Source: Cephalopachus bancanus (taxonomy: Eukaryota > Chordata > Mammalia > Primates > Tarsiidae). From it: 64,000 bases of DNA. This document shows, one piece after another, positions 13,141-25,874 of this stretch. The translations under genes and the position numbers were made by a program. Within the stretch, counting starts at the first letter, position 1; each line of letters begins with the position of its first letter. The stretch is taken from assembly GCA_027257055.1 (NCBI GenBank), contig JAPVLO010000059.1, positions 2,728,001-2,792,000 on the forward strand, in the 5' to 3' direction. The notes below the pieces were generated by a model that saw nothing but the letters and a program-made list of their open reading frames with translations, was not told the origin of the DNA and did no database searches.

Positions 13141-14655
13141 TTGTTAAGTAAATTTTTAAAAATATATAACCCTATGTAACATTGAGTCCATAAAATTCAA
13201 TTATTTGGTGTTTATTTGATGAATTTGATTATCTTATTTAGGGATTAATATCCATGAATTGCTGAAAATAGGCCAAATGCCAAGCAAAGCATAAAAGCAA
13301 ATATGATCCCTCCCCAGGACACTTGCCATCCAAATTATAAGCACTGAAAAATCTTGGCAAGATGCATATGCAAATAAGGAAGTAATCCAATATTAATGAG
13401 AAAAAACTTGAAAAGCCATGATTGTTGCCTGAAACCTTCTTGATTTTTCCATAAGTAATGTAATTAATGCGTCTTTATCAACAGAAGGGTAAGAGATCAA
13501 GAATGGAAAGCATTGTTTTATGTAACAACACTCATAAAGACAATGGTATTTAGCAAATATCACAGTGACTTCTGATAAAAGAAAGTAATCCAGAATCTGA
13601 GGTTTATAAATACTAGAAACCTACTAAACAGGATAAAGGTAGAAGCAGTTGACATTAAGACAGAAAGGTAGTGTGCTAAAGCTAGACTGGAAATGGAACA
13701 TATATTCTAGAGATGCCTGGGAAGAGACAAATTCAAGTATTCACAGCCAGGAAAAACAGTATGGTCAATGTCCTATCTTCTGTCCCTATTGCTCCTTTTT
13801 AAAAAGGTCTTCCTGGGTAGGTCAGGAAGAAACTAGTCTTAAATGCCTGCTGATCCATTCTTCCAATTATTCAACATTCTATCCTTGTATCAAATTAGCT
13901 CACCAGAAAGGCAGATACCATCTAGACTACAATACATTAGCGACCTGTAGAAATGTCTTTTCAGAATTCCAGTTTACAACAAATCTTGATTTGTTATCCA
14001 GGGTGAATCTAGAAAACAATCAGATCTATAATCGTATAGCAAATTTCATTTGACTACATTTGCAAATATTATGAATTATGTTATTTTTTAACATCATGTA
14101 TATGATTTATAGGAAAACTTTGTTTACAATTAGAAAAAAACTTGTCTCTCCTGACAAAGTGGTATTCTTCCTTTTGTAGCTAAAGACAGTTATGTTACTT
14201 CCCTTTTTTTGCCTTGACCACCTAAGAAGCTCAGAGCTCAGAGTAGGACTAGCTTTAGTCTAGGTTGTCTAGAATGACTTCCTTCCTGCTCTGCTTCCCC
14301 CCCCCAACTTGACCTTACTGTTCAGTTCTGTTCAGATTTTTTTTGTTTTCTGCATATGTATCTTTTCTTGTAAGTGATTAAATTTTGCTTTGAAGTTGTA
14401 TGCAATAAAAACAATGAATAATTTAGTGAAATTTAAAACTTATTTTTACCAAAAAAGGTATGTTTAGGTTCTGGTCAGAATGTAGTAAATGCCAAGAAAT
14501 GGGTTACAGCTGAGGTAGTGCTAAGAATTTGGGGGGTGGGGAGATCAAAGGCTACTTTCAAACAAAAACTTTTAGCCTACTTATAAGTATTCTTTTCTAG
14601 GAAACATGAAAGGAAGCTTTCCTTATAAAGGTTGACTATATGGATGTCTATATGG
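13141..14655. other. Unassigned DNA with a 134-codon open frame
   Basis: No repeat or gene recognised. The plus strand is open for 134 codons at 13649-14053. The predicted peptide has scattered Cys and His residues but no recognisable spacing for a known zinc-finger family. A C-run lies near 14298. I regard the frame as chance. Confidence 0.35.
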
Positions 14656-14659
14656 AAAG

Positions 14660-14830
14660 CAACTGAATATCTGAGCTGAAAGGAACCTTAGAGATCTCTG
14701 ATCCAATTTCCTTGATTTGGGAAAGCGTGACTCAGAAATGAAATGACATTTCCAAAGAAATAGACTAGCAACTGAGTCCTGTCTGGAATCTGGGTCTCCT
14801 TATTCCCAGACTATTAGCATTCTAAAACAC
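14660..14830 (-). mobile_element. MIR-like CORE-SINE, antisense
   Basis: The segment reads 'GAACCTTAGAGATCTCTGAT', an 'ATGACATTTCCAAAG' block and 'ACTGAGTCCTGTCTGGAATC', the order expected for an inverted MIR-class element. Strongly diverged. Confidence 0.55.
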
Positions 14831-15464
14831 GAGAAACTGTGAACACTGGAGGGAATGCTGTTATTTGACTTTTAACTCTGGGGGACATGTTGGTGTGCTC
14901 TACAGAATCCAGGAAGATTTGGATTGAACATTAACAGGTGAAATATGCTCAAGAAGTTTATTTTCTCCAACTCCATTCAATGTCTTAGTTTTATTGTTTG
15001 TTGATTGTTATTTGTTTACTTTTTTTATTATTAGATTATAATAGAATTCTATAAAACAATTTCCAATCCTACTGAGTTTCATCTGGGGTCAGTATCAGCA
15101 TCTCCCACTTGCTCCGTAAGACATCCTGAACTGTCAATCCCTTTAAATTTCTTTTTCAAAAAAAAAGTATAGGTTTATTGATCTTCTTTAAATGTTAGCT
15201 TGAGAATAGTGTGTTAAACTATTTCTATTTCTTGATTTATGTTCAGCAGGAAAAACAAAAACATAGGGTATTCATTTAAATGAAAAGTTTCCAAGCTGGC
15301 AACTAACTAGTGTGATACATATTGAAATACATTCAAGTTATTACTTGATTGCATTCAATAATCTTATAAGTAGGTATATCCAAGGTCAGTATAATGCCCA
15401 CATAATAAAAGAACAATGGCTTTGTTTAGATCATATAGAAGTGCTAGTTCTGTGGTATTTATTT

Positions 15465-15655
15465 TTTCAACTTTTTATTTTGAGATAATCTTAGATTCAT
15501 ATGAAACTGTAAGAAATAATACCAAGAGATCTTGTGTAGCCATCACTCATTGTCTCCCAGTGGTAATGTCTAGCGTAAGCTGAGTAAGATATCAAACTCA
15601 GTATATTGACATTGATACAATCCACCTTACTCAAATTTACTAATTTATGTGAAGA
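15465..15655 (-). mobile_element. Old L1M 3'-end fragment, antisense
   Basis: Matches the inverted 3' UTR of old L1M/L1ME elements: 'TTTTTATTTTGAGATAATCT', then 'CATATGAAACTGTAAGAAAT', 'TGTCTCCCAGTGGTAATGTC' and 'TTGACATTGATACAATCCAC'. Recognised by pattern from memory; the subfamily is not assigned. Confidence 0.65.
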
Positions 15656-15689
15656 GTCATTTTCAATAATTACAATCTATTTAGCACTT

Positions 15690-15850
15690 CTGTATACCAG
15701 GTCAACTGCTGAGTGATGAACACACAGTCATCTAATTCATCTACAAAAAACAATTCACCAATGTTAAAAATAACACAATAAGGCAATAGTGAGGATTTGA
15801 ACCTCTGTCTTTTAATTCTGAAGGCTAGCTAAGCTTTTTATGCTACAGTG
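15690..15850 (-). mobile_element. MIR SINE, antisense
   Basis: Inverted MIR-type sequence with a weak central core and 'GTGAGGATTTGAACCTCTGT', the usual inverted tRNA-side motif. Diverged. Confidence 0.5.
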
Positions 15851-16399
15851 TAGTACACTGTAGTCTGTATATTTAGTTAATTTGCAAAATTTTATATGTA
15901 GCTATTCCTCAAAAGTCTCAAAAGAAATGTTGACAAAAACAGATAAGTAAACCAAAAGAGAAAATCAAAGTCATGAATCAAAAGAAGAGGTAATTTACCT
16001 CTGAGCTTCTTGGTAGACAGGACAAAAAGGTAGACAGGATAAGATATGTAATCCTTTTTGTCAAAGGAAGGAAAACATATTGATTCTTTAAGATATAAAC
16101 ATTTATATAAACATGCCTGTGAACATGCCCCTATACTTGCTGCAAATCATTTTTTAAATATTTTCAGAGTTTATGAACACCAAAATAGAACTCTGTCAAG
16201 GCATGCTTAATCAGTAAGACTGTTTTTACAAATGTACTCTCCCCTTGAATATGGGTGAGTGTTCTTTCTTATTATGGCCTGTAGAATAGACAGAAGACAC
16301 AGGGTTCTAGTTCTAGGTATAGTCCTTAAGAACCTGGCAGCTTCTGCTTTGAAGCTTTCTGGAAAAATCAGTTGCCATGATATAAAGAAACTCAATCTA

Positions 16400-16690
16400 G
16401 ACTACCAAATGATAAAATACTTTGTGGAGAGATGGAGGTCAGGTGAACAGCACCAACACACCAGACATGTGAATGAATCCTTCTTTGATCTTCCAGGCCA
16501 GCACAGCTGAAAGCTGAATGCAGCCTAGTAAACCAGCCTACACCAAATGGAGTGGAACAACTACCCAGCTGAGCCATGCCCCGGTTCCTGACCTGTAGAA
16601 CCTTAAAAAATAACAAATCATTGTTGGTTTAAGCCACAAAGTTTTGAGGTAGTTTATTACACAACAATCAATAACAGAAACAATAACCCA
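16400..16690 (+). mobile_element. Ancient LTR-like remnant (ERVL-MaLR-like)
   Basis: The order 'CCAGACATGTGAATGAATCC', 'ACTACCCAGCTGAGCCATGC', 'TTTAAGCCACAAAGTTTTGA' and 'CAACAATCAATAACAGAAAC' is that of an old mammalian LTR 3' half. No internal region is visible. The 5' boundary is approximate and the family call is by pattern only. Confidence 0.55.
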
Positions 16691-17449
16691 AACTGACAGC
16701 CTGAAAATTCATTCTGTAAACCTGCATTTAATCTTGGTACAATAATTAAACATTTTCCAAATAAGTAGTCCTTCTTATATGACTAGAATATGTGAAATGC
16801 CTAGAAGCAGCTTTTCCAAATGAATTCATCAATAAACATAAAACATAAAATGAACTGCTCTAGTTTTCTCAGAAACTCTGCCTAGGACAGACTGCCCTAG
16901 GACAGATGATTAAGTTTGTTTGGATCCAATTCAGGACTACATAACATGGAGTTAGTTAGGTCTTAGGCTATGTGCCCTCAGGCAACTTGGAGCCTTCCTG
17001 GGTTAAAGAAGCTCTGCCAAAACTCTGAATCAATAGGGCCATTTAAATGATGACATCCCCAGTGGGTAAGATATTTGACTCCACACATCAATGGCATGAG
17101 CTACTGTCATGGGCATTCATCAATAGGTTGAAGATCTCATTAAAGCTTTTTAATTTCTACTTAGTAGTATTAGGATTTAATTGATGCCAAAGACCCTGCC
17201 TGCCACTAAACAATGATGTTGTGACAGTCAGTAGAGAATATCTTACACACAGGCCTAAAAGACCTTCCCAGATAGGCCAGGGCAGTTCTACTGGCTGCAT
17301 TTTCTGGCTTGGCAGGCTACTGCTACTTTGTAGTTCTACCTGCCCATCATCCTGCCCCCATCTTCTTTCACCAGAACCCAATTTTCTGGAAACTACTCTA
17401 CCACTATTCTTAGTTCATATGGTTTGGGAAGGTTTGATTTCTCCCACAG

Positions 17450-17830
17450 CTTCAAAGATGGGTACATAACCCAGATCTATTTGATCATCTTGGGCATATA
17501 ACCCAAGACAGTGCCAGTGAGATGAAAATATGGAACTTTCTCAACAACTATTAGGAATGTGAAACTCTATTGCTTCCCGTTGGTATTGCTAAACTAGTAG
17601 AATGGAATGAGAATATATAACCGAAAGTCTTGCCATTAGAGGGTGATACTGCCTAAGACCAAACGATGGATAGATCATTTGATCTTCTAGATCCAGCAGC
17701 TCTAGAAGTTACATGTGTCTATATTTTTTCAATATATAAGCCAATAAAATACCTTTTTCATTTTGGCTATTTTGAGTTGTATTTTCTGTCTCTTGTAATC
17801 ATTCTCAGAAACTACACAGACTATGGGTTG
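17450..17830 (+). mobile_element. Possible second ancient LTR-like remnant
   Basis: The segment 'AATATATAAGCCAATAAAAT' followed by 'GAGTTGTATTTTCTGTCTCT' (about 17730-17800) has the polyadenylation and 3' layout common to old MaLR/ERVL LTRs. The rest is poorly conserved. The 98-codon frame at 17666-17962 falls over it and is probably chance. Confidence 0.35.
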
Positions 17831-18778
17831 ATAGAATGCCATTTATTTTCTGGGACAGAGCAATTTATTGCAATTTATTACACTCCTTTTCTGAGCCTTA
17901 GATTAAAAAAAAGTACCCAGGCGTTCAGACACAAGAATTTCAACAAACAATACCATACTTGATCTTCATAAAGTTAAGTGAGCAAATAAGGAAACTGAGA
18001 CATTAATGAGATGTGTGGCTCAAAAGTCATCCATCAAATCAAATATGGCACCAAAATTGGAACCTACCTCTTCATGAAATGCAAGGCTTTTTCAGCGCAA
18101 ATCAATAAACTTTAGAGGTTATTCGGTCTTATGGCCCCTGACTGCCAGTCCATAAACTGAGATCTGTTGCCAGTATGGCCAAGTCATCAACGGTCCAGAG
18201 TAATGAGAAAAATAAAGGCATTTTGATAAGTTTTAATAGAACTATTTCATTTTACTTTTAAATTCTGAGATTTCATCCACCCAGGTTTTTTTTGTTGTTG
18301 TTATCATGTTCTCTTTTGTGAAATGATAGCAATAATAGATGTAAATCATCTTTTTTGGCTAAATATAAAGTAAACAAGCCTGTGGCCTCCCCTGGAAGCT
18401 ACCCCAGTCGTTTCCAATACTCTCAGTTTTAATACTGACAGTCATAGTTGCTCTCTAACTAGCACTACCTTACCCACCCCTCATTCCACTGGCAACTGTT
18501 CTCAGGCCACCTTTATATTCTCTACCCTTGGAGCTTTCCTTTTGGGTAGTTCCCTTGCCTTTTGTAAAATAAATCTGAGTGGTTTCTGGTTTCCCCAAGT
18601 CTGTAACTCTTCCTATTACTCTGCTCAGCACCTCCTTAGGCCAGATGAAAGAAGCAGCTATTTTTTCTCTTGAGAAGATATGGGAAAAGGCAAATTATAA
18701 GTACTTATACATAAATATTTGTTGATCTCAAGCAAGCAAATTTACATATATATATTTCATTTATCAAGGTTTTTGTTG
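17831..18778. other. Unassigned intergenic DNA
   Basis: No gene or repeat recognised. A short GTTGTT-rich patch lies near 18290. Confidence 0.35.
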
Positions 18779-19010
18779 TTGTTTTTTGAGTCAGAGTCTC
18801 ACTCTGTCACCCAGGCTAGAGTGCAGTGGCACACTCACTGCTACCACAGCCTTGGCCTGATGGGCTCAGGTGATCCTTCTGCCTCAGCCTTCCAAGCTGC
18901 TGGGACAACAGGCGCACATCACCATGCCCAGCTAATTTTTAATTTTTTGTAGAGATAAGGTTTCACCAAGTTGCCCAAGCTGGTCTCAAACCCCTGGGCT
19001 CAGACAGTTT
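18779..19010 (-). mobile_element. Alu SINE, antisense, truncated
   Basis: Plus-strand reading starts with a T-rich tail, then 'GAGTCAGAGTCTCACTCTGT', crosses the linker ('TTTTTAATTTTTTGTAGAGA') and stops inside the left arm after 'CCTGGGCTCAGACAG'. The first ~60 bases of the element are missing, a 5' truncation. Confidence 0.85.
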
Positions 19011-20309
19011 ACTACCCTTTTCTACAACTTTCCTCCTTTCATAAAACCTAGTAAAAAACATTCAGGTATAATTGCTTCTTTGGGTTTTAATTGTCTTATG
19101 AAGTCTCCCGTGTCACATAAAATCTGTATTTAAATTATATGCTTTTCTCTTATTAATCTTTTCTTTTGTTACAGAGCCCTAACAGAAAAACTAAGATGGG
19201 TAGAGGAAAGGGGCTTCCTCCCTTATAATTTAAAGTATACAAAAATACATATTTATTAAAGTTATTTCCAATTATTATACAGTCAATATTTATTGATTAT
19301 CCACTCTCTGTAGGCCAAGAAAGCCATACTCTTTCTTAATAGTTTCCTTTGTGAGACAAGATTTGCCATGAATGTAGGCAATGTTGTGTTGTATTTTTCT
19401 GCACAGCAGAATAATTTGTGCTAAGCCAGACAGCTGTCTCGCTCAATGCCATTCTTAATATCTAATGACTGCCACTGTCATTAGACAGGTACTTCCAATG
19501 AAACTGAGGTCAAGGATCCCATCTACAATCACTAGACTAGCAAAAACCAAAAGAGCGAAATCAAGGAGCCACATGGGGTCAAAGTTATGTAGAAATCCCA
19601 GCAGAGTAGTATACAGGAAGTTTCACTGTTGTCACAATGTCAAGTATGAATTCTCTGAATACTGGGCTTCCCTGAAGTCAACATTTAGGTTCTGACTACT
19701 TCTAAATTCATCCTCACCAACTACATCAAATATCCAGCATGCTTTTGGGGGGTTGCTTTTGTATGATTGGTTTATCTGGTATCTGAAACTCAAGATGACG
19801 AAGGAGGATATCTCTTCTTAACCAATGCAACAAATCAAAAGACTATAGTTAAATACAATGAAACATTAATATGCACTGCTCTAAAAGGTTTTATTTCAGA
19901 TAAATGTTATGAGGCACTTTCTCCCCTGTACCAAAATTGTACACATGGCTTATTCTAGCCATTACCCCATCCTTTCCAAAGCAAGAACACTCAATGCTGC
20001 CTCAGGGACACAACAATCATGGAATTTCCAGGTGAGAAAAAAGTATATAAATTTTTTCACCAGTTGACCCTGGGATTCAATTTCCCCCAGAATCCGATTT
20101 CACAGCAATGACTGAAACAATTTTTTTAGTTAAGAGATAATGTGAGATGCACAGATACCCCTGAGAGTCATTTGAGTTAGGGTATTAAAGAGACTGAAAT
20201 GAGAGATCTTGAAATGGAGACTACATCTGTAAAGTTAGGATCCCTGATATTCATAGCTCTGTGACTGGGCAACACATGCAAAGAGTAAAACCTTTGGGGC
20301 TTTTAGTAA
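19011..20309. other. Unassigned DNA with a small perfect hairpin
   Basis: No gene recognised. 19461-19485 is an exact 9-bp stem (TCTAATGAC / GTCATTAGA) around a 7-base loop. A 63-codon frame at 19767-19958 contains three N-x-T sequons but no recognisable family. Confidence 0.35.
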
Positions 20310-22740
20310 TTTTTTAAAAAGACAACTTTTTACTTTGAACAAAATATTCAAAATTATAGAAAACCTGAGAGAATCACATCATGAACTCCCATACATCCTT
20401 CCCAAGATCCATCCATTTGCTACTATCTTACCATATTTGCTTTATCTCTTTGCACACGTATGTGCATGTATATCCCACTACTCTTCTTCCCTCAAACAAA
20501 CAAACAAAAATGATTTTTGCTAAAGTAATTGAGTTCCAATGTGGACATCAAAAGTTTCTGAGACTAAGGATAGTCTCTTACATGTATAATAATCAAATTC
20601 AGGGACTTCAACATCTATACAATACCATATTACATATGCCCATATTCACATTTTTTCCAATCCCCAAAATGTTCTGACCATTTTCCCCCAGTCTAGGATC
20701 ACATTGCTTTTAGTTGCCATGTCTCTAACTTAGTATCCTTGAATTTTTAATAATTACTTGGTCTTTCTTTGCTTATTACTTCATTAAAATTTTTGAAGAA
20801 GACAGGCCTGTGGCTCTGCAGGATGTTTATGCTGTTACATCAGGATTAGATTCACCGTATACATTTTTGAAATTCATGCTACCTAACCAGTAGAATGTCC
20901 TTGTCATCGTATTATATCAGAAGGCACCTAATGAAAGTCAGTTCCTTCATTGGTGGGCTCACCCTGATCCACTGGATAAGGCATTATCTGCCAGATTATT
21001 CCATTGTATATATGCATGTATATGTGCATGTGTTCCCAATTTTTTTCTTCTATAATTAATAAATAATGTATGGGGAAATATTTTGAAACTTTGTAAATAT
21101 CCTGTTACCCAACAAGCTTTCCTTCAGTGGTTCTAGCATCCATTGATAATATTAGTCGGAATCAATTATTACTGTATTAGCTGTAAAATAGCAATTTTCT
21201 AACTGTATCATTTTCTCCACATTAGTTAATATTCTAGTGTAAGAAAGAGCTTCCCTTTCTCCTTTCTTCCTTCCTTTTCTTTTCTTTTCTTTCTTTTTGT
21301 TATAAGTATTCACTTATTCATTTGATTCTTGTGTCACATTTCAAACTGGCTCCTGTGTCATTTAGACATGTCCTCATCACATTTTTTTTTAAGTAGCTTC
21401 TTATTTTCTGGCACAACAAAATGTTCCAAACTTTTCTCATACTTTCTCTGCTCTGAAACTAGAATCAGCCATTTCTTTAAGGGACCCTTATTCCTTATAG
21501 TGGGGGATGCAATTTAGAAACCAGGAGTTTCTGCTCATTGCTGCTAGGAGTGTCATTACTTGTAGGCCCTTTGAGAGGACAAATAAGAATTATAAATATA
21601 TATTTAGTTATGCATTCTTGTTGACAATTCTACTTTTCATTTAACAGCTCAAGGATCCTTTTTGCCTTCCCCCAATCCATATTTGTATCATCCTCCTTTC
21701 ACAGTGATAACCCTGGCTCCCCCCAAAATAATAAATTTACTTAGTTCTATAATAGATACAAAATAATTTCAGAATTGTTTCATAAATACCACAACAAACA
21801 ATGAATGTATCAGGTTCAAGATTTCTTTCCAGTACTTTTATCTTTAGATTGAGGGTATATAGTCATAGTACTATGCTCAAAATGACTTGAATTACTATTT
21901 TTTCCTATGTGTGATCATGTCATCCATCTGATATATAGTTAGGTTCATTTACCACTGTTTTTATTCAATCTTATTATTTAATTTTATTTTTAAATATATA
22001 AGACATTAATATGGTTTCAAACTCAAACTATATAAAAACATACATATAAAAAAGTACTATATCACCCTCTCCCTTCCCTAACATTTCCAGTGCCATTACT
22101 GTGTACACTTTTGCAAAAATAATCAGATCAATAGATCAACAGATAGAAAAATACGTTTTTATTTCCTCTTCCTTCTACATGAAATGTATACATACACTCT
22201 TCTGTATTTTTCTTTTGGCCCCACAAGTATCTTGTGGCAACCACTACAACCCCAGTTCATAGGGATCTTCCTCATCCTATTCCACAACACACCACTATAC
22301 TGATGTACTATGGCTCATTCAAACAATCTCCTATATATAGGGATTTAGGATGTTTCCAATATTTCATAATTACAAACAATGATGCATATCTCTTATTATG
22401 AGTGAAATTGAACATACTTTCATATGCTTAAGGCTCATTTTATACCAATTTTTGTGAACTTTCTAGGTCTTTTGTATTTTCTATTGGATTTATTCTCCCC
22501 AATGTGTTGTAATTCTTTATATATTAGCAGTTTATCAGTAACATATCTTGCAAATATTTTTCCAAGTTTGTCACTTGTCATTTGACTTTATGTTTTTAGT
22601 CATGCAAAAGAGGCTCTTTTAATTTTTAATTTTATACTGTCAAAATTTGCTACATCTGAATTTTGAATTATAGAAAGCCTTTCCTTGTGCTGAGGTTATA
22701 AAGAAATTCCCCTTACTGGTTAATTTTAAGTGTTCCTCAC
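20310..22740 (-). mobile_element. Long antisense L1M (L1ME-type) remnant
   Basis: A 2.4-kb decayed L1 reading on the minus strand. The inverted 3' UTR is recognisable from 'AACTGGCTCCTGTGTCATTT', 'TTTCTGGCACAACAAAATGT', 'GTAAATATCCTGTTACCCAA' and 'AGCATCCATTGATAATATTA'. Toward 22.3-22.7 kb the inverted end of ORF2 appears ('ATTAGCAGTTTATCAGTAAC'). Mammal-wide age; no open reading frame survives. Internal rearrangements are possible. Confidence 0.65.
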
Positions 22741-23039
22741 TATACTATACATGCAGGTCATGTGGGAGTGAAATCCCATTTGCCTACTAACCTCTGGGCA
22801 ATTTCAAAGATGCATGAACTTCATTTCTGCAGGCCCTTCATCTCCTAGCACCATACCTCTCATTTTCCCCAGTCTCAGGTTTCCTCAGCAGGCCAGCCTC
22901 ATAGAGAGCTGTAAACTAAACCCAAATTACTAAAGAAGACACTGCTCACTCATCATAACCCTAGGAATCTTTCTCTAGAGCAAATAATAATTGGTAGTAC
23001 AAATCTGTTTTATAATCACATACTTTCATAAAGCAAAGA

Positions 23040-23710
23040 TCACTTATAGTATACTTTATTGTTCTTCATTGATGAGTGAATTTTCTCTTATTTTTATTGC
23101 CAAGTGATCCACGTTCATGTTAGAAAAACATTAAAACTATAGTTCAGCAAAAACAAAAATTTTGAAACTGTAAACATTTCAGGACATATATATGACATAT
23201 ACAGCTATTTTTTTTAAAACTTCTTTTTATACTTATAAAAATTCTCTCTTCTTTCTATACTTCTTGTTTGATAATGTGTTTCCATTTTCACTTAATATAA
23301 ATATCTTTCTATGTTACTAAGTTGTCTACAACAGCACTTTAAAAGACTCCACGGAATACACTGTATAAAGACATAAAATATTAAACCAAGTATTGTGCTC
23401 TTAGGATGTTTTGCTTTTTCTTTTTAATAACTTAAACAACTCTGAAACAATTACTTAGATATACATTTTTTGTGAATTTGCCCAAGTATTTCTTCTACAC
23501 AAATATCTAGACATGAAATTGCTGGATTAAATAATATAAAATATTTTTCATTTTTATTATATATATGGCCAAGTTGCCACCAGTAGTATATGAAAATAAC
23601 CTTTCCCCTTACCCACACCTCAGTCTTATTAGCATTACAATTCTTTGTAATCATTTTAATCACTTGATTTCTTAACACAAGACCACATAATAGTGTAAAG
23701 TCTGCAAAAG
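23040..23710 (-). mobile_element. Antisense L1M fragment
   Basis: Inverted old L1 sequence with 'GACATGAAATTGCTGGATTA', 'TATATGGCCAAGTTGCCACC' and 'CCCACACCTCAGTCTTATTA', the order of the inverted L1M ORF2 end and 3' UTR. It may be a continuation of the 20.3-22.7 kb element or an independent copy. Confidence 0.6.
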
Positions 23711-23866
23711 CACCAAACAAGCAAATTTAGAACAAAACATTACTAATGTGTCTTAAAACACTGTAAACCTATTCCTAGGCTCTAAGTAATCTATTAAAAT
23801 GTCCTAAGAAACCACTTCATTCAAAGAGAGACATTTTTTTCACTCTACCTACAAAATGTAGTCTTT

Positions 23867-24176
23867 AAGATGTCAAAGCTGGGCTCGGTGGCTCAGCCTG
23901 TAATCCCGCGGCTTGGGAGGCTGAAATGAGTGGATTGCCTGAGCCTGCGGGTTCGAGACTCGCCTGGGCAACTTGGTGAGACCTCATCTCTACAATAAAT
24001 CAAAAATTAGCCGGGTGTGGTAGCACACGCCTGTAGTTCCAGCTACTTGGAAGGCTGAGGCGGAAGGATCACCGGAGCCCAGCAGGTCAAGGCTGCGGTG
24101 GCCGGGAGCAGCCACTGTACTTCAGTCTGGGCGACAGAGTGAGACTGACTCAAAAAAAAAAAAAAAAGATGTCAAA
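23867..24176 (+). mobile_element. Alu SINE, sense, with 11-bp TSD
   Basis: Dimeric Alu, body from 23878, A-tail to about 24165. Perfect 11-bp TSDs (AAGATGTCAAA) at 23867-23877 and 24166-24176. It has the lineage head ('GGCTCAGCCTGTAATCCCGC') and linker ('ACAATAAATCAAAAATTAGC'), and keeps the long form 'GGGCAACTTGGTGAGACC' in the left arm. Confidence 0.95.
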
Positions 24177-25707
24177 ATCTGATACAACTTTCTAACAGTC
24201 CTTCTCATTTTGTAGGAGTCCAAGCTTGGTCTGGTTATAAATGAAGAGGAAGAAGCAAAGACCTGAGGAAGTTGCAGAAAGAAACATGGAAAAGCTTCTT
24301 TCATCAGGGATGTACTAATTAAAAATCCATAAATAATTCTCCCTTGTCAGTTAATGGATAAACACATTTGCCTTAGAAATCCTTATTTCAGGTTCTAGTC
24401 TAATGGCCTATACTTCTAATTATGCTTTTAATTGAAAAACAACAACAAGAAATTTTTTTTTCCAGAACCATCTGTGCTTTCCCAAGAACATGTGACTGCT
24501 ACATATAAATCCTCTACTTTGAACACCCCAATCTTCCAGTTTAGGGTTCCAAAAGCTTAGGAAAATAATGCCATTTCTCAAAAACAGTACGTGAACAGAA
24601 ATATTTACTTTAAAATTCGATGTTTGGTGTGTGAAGCTTCTTAACAAGTGTTTATTAAGCTGCATAATTTCAAAGCCTAGAGTGGTATATTGTAATGTTT
24701 TCCTGGGAGTTGATCACATTTGCATATCCTTTTACACTTCCTGTGAAATTAATATTGCCTTTTGTATCTTGAACTTAGCTAATATAACTTGCCATTTTTA
24801 CTTTTCATTGCTATGAGTAATATATAGTGAACCCCCAAAGGGACCACTGCAGTGCCAACATAAGCATTCTCTTGCTGTTATATTTTTTCATATGAATATA
24901 TTAAATCAACATTAATAAATCTGTGCAGAACCCACTGGTCCTGCAAAAAGGCAAGATTCATAATGATAAAGGATGCCCAGCACATAAAGGAAACCTGCTC
25001 CTAAAACTGGAACCAAAGGCCAGGGTTCAAGGAAATCTTGTCACATCCAACAGTGTACTAGAGACCCTTCACCACATGGGAAACCTTTCAACCACTGCCC
25101 AATGTACGCAAGAGTAGCTTAACCACCAGGATACCAAATTCCAGCTGGTGATAATTAGGCTGCTTTCTCTCAGAAATACATCTTTGTGAGATGCTAAAAA
25201 CTGACCATGATTCCAGGATTTTTAAAATTCCAGCTGGGCTTATGGGTGTGGAAGGGGATGATGAAGAAAGAGGATAGTAGGGGCAGAGGAATAGATGAAC
25301 ATCAGGAATAGCTGAGAAGCTCCAAAAGTCAAATCAGATGCAGAAAAGGGAAATCTCTCTGAATGCCACATATCACGTTGGGTACAGAAGGCCTCAAAGG
25401 AGCATCCCCCACTCGTTGGCCCCCAAGCAGATACTGTGTCTATGGAACAATCTGCTCAAAGCCCACCAAACCCTAGATGACAATACAAAGAAAAAGTTAG
25501 GGGCAACTTCAAGATACCAGACTACTGATATAAATATCCTGTGCTGGGTCAGAAAGCATACACTACCATGCCTTATACTGGTGTTATTTGTTCTCCTACT
25601 TCAAGTTCATCTCCAACTTGGTCAAGGGGCAGAGTAATGGGGATTCAGGGTTAGAGTGAGGCAAGCAAGGTACAAAATTAAAGTAGTACTAAGGGAAAAA
25701 ACCTCAG
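24177..25707. other. Unassigned intergenic DNA
   Basis: No gene or named repeat. The relatively GC-richer part at about 24920-25640, including a 99-codon plus frame at 25338-25637, has the feel of an old LTR or retroviral remnant, but nothing diagnostic was seen. Confidence 0.3.
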
Positions 25708-25874
25708 TAGTCTGGTTCAGTATCCTAGCTACTTAAGAGGTTCAGGAGAGAGAATCGCGTGAGCCCAGGATGTCAAGGCTGTAGCACATGATGATTGCAC
25801 CTGTGAACAGACACTGCACTTCAACCTGGGCAACACGGTGAGAACCCATCCCTAAAAGAAAAAGAAAAATAACA
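25708..25874 (+). mobile_element. Fossil Alu monomer (FAM/FLAM-like, 7SL-derived)
   Basis: A single 7SL-derived unit with no second arm: 'TATCCTAGCTACTTAAGAGG', 'GAGCCCAGGATGTCAAGGCT', then 'GATTGCACCTGTGAACAGAC' and 'CTGGGCAACACGGTGAGAAC', ending in an A-rich tail. The CACCTGTGAA.AG segment is kept from 7SL RNA and is a mark of fossil monomers rather than dimeric Alu. Early-primate or older age. Confidence 0.8.

Noticed and set aside
13649..14053. 134-codon frame considered as a small gene
   Set aside because: No homology that I recognise, no promoter or polyadenylation context, and length is within reach of chance over 64 kb.
19767..19958. 63-codon frame with three N-glycosylation sequons, considered as a retroviral envelope remnant
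   Set aside because: No cysteine pattern, fusion region or neighbouring retroviral genes; sequons are common by chance in AT-rich frames.
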